DNA of 34,854 nucleotides from JAVBNT01 sp031551355 (GTDB taxonomy: Bacteria; Vulcanimicrobiota; CADAWZ01), in NCBI GenBank assembly GCA_031551355.1, contig JAVBNT010000019.1, positions 1 to 34,854 of the forward strand, given 5' to 3'. The notes under the pieces were generated by a model. It ran no database searches and had not been told where the DNA came from. It saw only the letters and a program-made list of their open reading frames with translations. The position numbers and the translations under genes are program-made. Positions 31,582-34,854 of this stretch are shown here, piece after piece (position 1 is the stretch's first letter; each line of letters begins with the position of its first letter).

Positions 31582-31620
31582 TTATAAGTGCAAAATTATG
31601 CACGAAAAACACGCTTATAA
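31582..31620 (-). promoter_or_regulatory. Compound hairpin upstream of the msr attenuator
   Basis: TTATAAG (31582-31588) pairs with CTTATAA (31614-31620) and encloses an inner hairpin GTGCA/TGCAC (31588-31592 with 31599-31603). It may take part in switching between terminated and read-through forms of the leader, which is inference. Confidence 0.4.
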
Positions 31621-31716
31621 GTAAGCAATTTCTTCCGTATATCCGCACAAATGCTTAAAATTACAACAAACCAAGCCCACCACCGTTAGATAGTATCGCC
31701 ATACAATTGTTGTGTT

Positions 31717-31740
31717 TTAGCGAATGCGGACAGATTGCAT
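31717..31740 (-). CDS. Seven-codon leader peptide of the msr gene (MQSVRIR)
   Basis: The minus strand reads ATG CAA TCT GTC CGC ATT CGC TAA at 31740-31717. GGAGGT (31753-31748) lies seven bases upstream, so translation should be efficient. The peptide ends in Arg-Ile-Arg, an R-x-R pattern at which macrolides are known to stall ribosomes, as in the msr(D) leader MTASMRLR and erm leaders. It sits between the promoter and the attenuator hairpin. Stalling here would be the induction signal; this is inferred from known systems. Confidence 0.75.
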   Translation of the reverse strand: MQSVRIR

Positions 31741-31770
31741 AAATGAAACCTCCAAAACCGGAATGAGTTA

Positions 31771-31799
31771 ATGATAACATGATTTTTTTCAGAAGGCAA
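31771..31799 (-). promoter_or_regulatory. Promoter of the msr attenuation unit
   Basis: On the minus strand TTGCCT (31799-31794) and TATCAT (31776-31771) are 17 bp apart, with TG before the -10 box (extended -10). The start point would fall about ten bases before the ribosome site of the leader peptide. Confidence 0.7.
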
Positions 31800-31858
31800 T
31801 GCAAGGTGGTTTTTTGTTTCAGCCGCTATGCTCCATCAACAGACTAAAGTCATAATAG

Positions 31859-31895
31859 AAAAACGAGAGCGGCCTACCACCCCTCTCTCGTTTTT
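31859..31895. terminator. Bidirectional terminator between the NHL gene and the msr gene
   Basis: AAAAACGAGAG (31859-31869) pairs with CTCTCGTTTTT (31885-31895). T-runs occur on both strands; on the minus strand it ends the NHL gene transcript, 85 bp after its stop codon. Confidence 0.85.
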
Positions 31896-31979
31896 CTGAA
31901 ATGAGCCATACTAAGTTATATTTTCTAAAAAATGCCTTTTCACTATGTATCAGTACCGCATAGCTTACAGGGCACGGAA

Positions 31980-34400
31980 CTACTGGAAAGTATCAATATA
32001 AGCAGCTATAACCCTGCGAATCATTGAATTCATGTAATCGGCGATAAACAACTGCGAAGAATCGTTTGAAACTGTAATTGCGTCGGGATTATAGAAAAGT
32101 ACCTCATCGCCTGTTCCGTCGGCATAACCACTGGCTACCCCGCCGGCATATGTAGTAACCTCAAGAGTAGAAAGGTCGATTTTCCTTAAACAGGCCCCGT
32201 TGCAGTCGGTAACAAAAAGCAGCTTGCCGTCCGGAGTAACAGTCAGCCCCCTCGGTTCGTCAAAAACAGCCGCCGTGCCGATTCCGTCCTGTCTGCCCCT
32301 GGAACTGTTTCCGGCTATAGTGGAAACACGGTTCCCATCAGTCAAATCAATTTTTCTAACCCTGTAGTTATACGAATCGGCTACATACAGGAAACTGCCG
32401 TTGGGAGAAATTGCAACGTCAGTGGGAAGATTGAACTTGGCGCCGGTGCCGACAGCATCAAGAAAACCTGACGAGGAACCGGCGACCGTAGTTGTTGCGC
32501 CTGTAGCAATAACCACCCTGCGTATACGGTGATTATTAGAGTCCGCAACATAAAGCTCATCGCCGAGCGGCGAAAGGGCAAGACCGGAAGGCATTTTGAA
32601 CTTTGAATCTGCTCCTGTCGTTTCATCTTCATCTCCGGCAACAGTCGATCCGGCTATCACGGTTGAAGTTCCCGTCGCTATATCAACAGCCCTGATCATA
32701 TTGCTGGTGGAGTCGGCTATGTATATTGTCTTTTCATCCTGCGAAAGCACGATTTTATGCGATATTCCCCTGTTGGACAAGCCATAAAAAATGTTCTGTG
32801 TCGGCACAGTGCCGACGCTGCAGCTGGCGGCTATTTCTACTGCCTCCCTGGTATCAAGATTGACTTTCCAGATACTCTTAATATCGGAAACATACATTGT
32901 CTTTAAATCCATAGTCAGGGCGACGCCGTATACAAAACCGTTAAACGCAAACGAAGAGTTCCCTCCGGGTCCGTCAACAAAACCGGCGCGGCCGCCGCCG
33001 GAAAAATTACGTGTATATCCGCTTGATGCGTCCATTTCACGGATTCTGTTATTGGCAGTGTCGGCTATAAGCAGTTTCGTATCATTGTCAAAAAGTCTCA
33101 AACCAAAAGGGTTCAAAAAACGTGGCGAAGCTCCGTCCGCATAACCGGCCGGTGAGGATGACAGCGTAGAAACGGTATTATTATTCAACAGATCTATTTT
33201 GCGGATCATGCTGCTGCCGGTTTCTGAGACATAAAGATATCTGTTATCATCAGCAATATCTATTCCCTCCGGAGCATTAAATAAAGCGGCCGTACCTGCG
33301 CCGTCCCGTGAACCGGCTATTCCGGCACCGGCAATCACTGTTCTTACTCCCGTAGCCGTATCAACGGAATAAATTCTATGCTCAAAAGATGCCGCGACAT
33401 AAAGAATATCCTTAGTGCCGTCATTTCCGATACACAGGCCATATACACTGTTGCCAAACCCGGTAACTAAATTTGTAACGCCGACGCTTCCGACGAGATC
33501 AATTTTCTTAATCCCGGTATTCTGTGAATCCGCCACATACAGCGAAGATTCATCAGTGCTGAGCGCGATCTTACCGGGATAACTAAATTTCGCATCCAAA
33601 TTGGGGCCAATTATGTTTCCAGACATGCCGGGAGTTCCGGCGACAAGCGAAACCTGCGCCGTTGCCATATCTATTTTACGGATACAGTGGTTGAAGCAAT
33701 CGGAAACATAAAGCGTTTCACCGTCATTAGTAAGCGCCAGTCCTCTTGGTTCGCGAAACATGGCTGCAACGCCGGAGTCTTCCCGATATCCGGAAATAGC
33801 GCCGCCGGCAAGGGTAGATATAAAGCCGGTATTCATATCCACAACCCGGATCCTGTGATTATAGCGATCAGCGACATACATATTTTTACCGTCGGAAGAC
33901 ACCACCATATCAACAGGTCTGTTATAAACACCTATATTCTCATAAAAAAAGTCACCGGTTCTTCCCGCCGTATCGCCGGAATCAAGCGGTACATAACCAA
34001 ACGCAGTCACAGGATAGTATATAATATTGCCTTCCTGCACACCATCCTGCCCGATAACAACATAAAACGATGAAATAATATGCCCAGGTTTACGGAAAGT
34101 AAGCGTAAACTCCGTTCCGTCAGGAACGTCAATATTGAAAACGTAATTGCCGTTAGCATCGGTAGCTGCGCCGACAAGCGCAACAAGCGGGTTGTCAGAC
34201 TCAACAATTACCCCGGAAATAGGTAAGCCGTCCAGATAACGGACGTCAACAGTCACAATCTTCATAATAGCCGGACGCGGATTCGGAGACTGCTCCTGAT
34301 AAAAAGAAAAAGACTTATCACAGTTCGAGGAAGAGCAGCCTGATAAGATCAGCTGCGACATGGTGAGTAAGATAAATATTCCGGTAAAAAATTTTAACAC
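31980..34400 (-). CDS. NHL-repeat (twelve-unit) lipoprotein
   Basis: The product is a probable exported lipoprotein of 806 residues. A hydrophobic signal (LKFFTGIFILLTMSQLILSG) ends in the lipobox L-S-G-C, with Cys near residue 21. Residues about 45-130 look like a carboxypeptidase-regulatory or Cna-B-like beta domain (VTVDVRYLDGLPISGVIV, then FRKPGHIISSFYVVI). The rest contains about twelve NHL units, with repeated YVADSxNHRIRxID-like cores, enough for two six-bladed propellers. The start is GTG at 34400, preceded by AAAGGAGG; the frame is open further to 34463, but the promoter lies within that part. Such proteins often bind proteins or carbohydrates at the surface; the partner is unknown. 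Confidence 0.85.
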   Translation of the reverse strand: MLKFFTGIFILLTMSQLILSGCSSSNCDKSFSFYQEQSPNPRPAIMKIVTVDVRYLDGLPISGVIVESDNPLVALVGAATDANGNYVFNIDVPDGTEFTLTFRKPGHIISSFYVVIGQDGVQEGNIIYYPVTAFGYVPLDSGDTAGRTGDFFYENIGVYNRPVDMVVSSDGKNMYVADRYNHRIRVVDMNTGFISTLAGGAISGYREDSGVAAMFREPRGLALTNDGETLYVSDCFNHCIRKIDMATAQVSLVAGTPGMSGNIIGPNLDAKFSYPGKIALSTDESSLYVADSQNTGIKKIDLVGSVGVTNLVTGFGNSVYGLCIGNDGTKDILYVAASFEHRIYSVDTATGVRTVIAGAGIAGSRDGAGTAALFNAPEGIDIADDNRYLYVSETGSSMIRKIDLLNNNTVSTLSSSPAGYADGASPRFLNPFGLRLFDNDTKLLIADTANNRIREMDASSGYTRNFSGGGRAGFVDGPGGNSSFAFNGFVYGVALTMDLKTMYVSDIKSIWKVNLDTREAVEIAASCSVGTVPTQNIFYGLSNRGISHKIVLSQDEKTIYIADSTSNMIRAVDIATGTSTVIAGSTVAGDEDETTGADSKFKMPSGLALSPLGDELYVADSNNHRIRRVVIATGATTTVAGSSSGFLDAVGTGAKFNLPTDVAISPNGSFLYVADSYNYRVRKIDLTDGNRVSTIAGNSSRGRQDGIGTAAVFDEPRGLTVTPDGKLLFVTDCNGACLRKIDLSTLEVTTYAGGVASGYADGTGDEVLFYNPDAITVSNDSSQLFIADYMNSMIRRVIAAYIDTFQ

Positions 34401-34451
34401 AGATCCTCCTTTATTAACATACAAAACATAACCATAATAAACATAAAATAT

Positions 34452-34480
34452 ATTATAATGCATTTAAAGACAAAATTCAA
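34452..34480 (-). promoter_or_regulatory. Promoter of the NHL lipoprotein gene
   Basis: On the minus strand TTGAAT (34480-34475) and TATAAT (34457-34452) are separated by 17 bp. Transcription should begin about 45 bp before the GTG start. Confidence 0.75.
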
Positions 34481-34854
34481 TTCATTTATTAAGCTAATAT
34501 TTTTTATATGATTTATAGCATACATTATAATGATTGTATAACCGCGGCTTTATCCTTAAAATTAAAGCAAGTTAATGTTCTGATTCTGCCTAAAACCGCC
34601 TGACTTGGCGGCTTTAAAGTAAAAAAGGAGGTCAACCATAAAATTTGTACAAACATTTATCCTGACGAATTTTCAGGAAAAAAAATTCATAACCTTGAAA
34701 GAGATGCTATATACGTAAGCGTCAAACCAAAGACACATTGAATAGTTATGCGAATTCTCCTAAAATTGGATAGTAAGTAGGTTTGGCATTTCTGTTGCTT
34801 TTCGACTTTCCTTACAGATATTCTGTCGGCGGCAAATCCCGATGCCGCCTTCTT
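34481..34854. other. Right-end region without an accepted gene
   Basis: The region contains a small hairpin CCGCC/GGCGG (34596-34611), a ribosome-site-like GGAGGT (34627-34632) with no ATG behind it, and a short stop-to-stop frame (34604-34741) whose end reads IYVSVKPKTH. GGCGGC/GCCGCC (34828-34849) is a further inverted repeat. These may be remains of a degraded gene. The window ends before anything clearer appears. Confidence 0.35.

Noticed and set aside
34401..34463. Extended N-terminus of the NHL lipoprotein
   Set aside because: The -10 box of its promoter lies inside this extension and the ribosome site points to the GTG at 34400. The longer form would also spoil the signal peptide.
34756..34854. 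Minus-strand frame ending TEMPNLLTIQF, faintly like the start of RNA polymerase beta
   Set aside because: It stops after a few residues and is cut by the window edge; the likeness is too short to be used.

Overview
The window is a moderately AT-rich stretch of a bacterial chromosome. It holds mostly housekeeping genes plus one hydrogenase locus and a few accessory insertions. The organism looks anaerobic and fermentative: there is a complete four-gene Hnd-type [FeFe]-hydrogenase operon with the maturase gene hydF just upstream, and no respiratory gene is visible. An ExbB/ExbD pair and a probable surface lipoprotein suggest a two-membrane envelope. The same window carries genes common in Firmicutes-like lineages (ClpC, an LCP protein, PrsW, and the order clpC-radA-PIN/TRAM-ispD). 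I cannot name the phylum. A diderm anaerobe outside the Proteobacteria is the best guess.

Layout. 1-560 holds small gene remnants and a run of tiny perfect hairpins. 564-3894 carries a flavodoxin-like oxidoreductase, an acyltransferase, a YfcE-type phosphoesterase and a PiT phosphate transporter. 4052-9957 is hydF followed by hndB-hndC-hndD-hndA, closed by a terminator. 10172-10893 is a self-contained two-gene transcription unit of unknown function with a strong promoter, a structured upstream region and its own terminator. 10976-13754 is a divergent HxlR regulator / copper-type P-ATPase pair. 13882-16442 is an HD-GYP membrane protein followed tightly by exbB and exbD. 16637-22070 holds ksgA, an LCP ligase, prsW and glmS. 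22594-28748 is clpC, then the tightly packed radA, PIN/TRAM, ispD and a small unknown gene. 28971-29690 is a deoxynucleoside kinase. 29999-31799 is an Msr-type ABC-F gene with a promoter, a 7-codon leader peptide and a terminator in front of it. 31980-34480 is a large NHL-repeat lipoprotein gene with a clear promoter.

How the genes work together. HydF carries the di-iron precursor of the H-cluster to HndD. HndA, HndB and HndC link HndD to NAD(P)H and probably ferredoxin. The main points for a second look are the macrolide-style attenuator in front of the ABC-F gene, the unknown 113+57 aa operon, the altered H-cluster loops of HndD, and the clusters of short hairpins at the left edge and in front of radA. 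No tRNA, rRNA, CRISPR array or intact insertion sequence was recognised.
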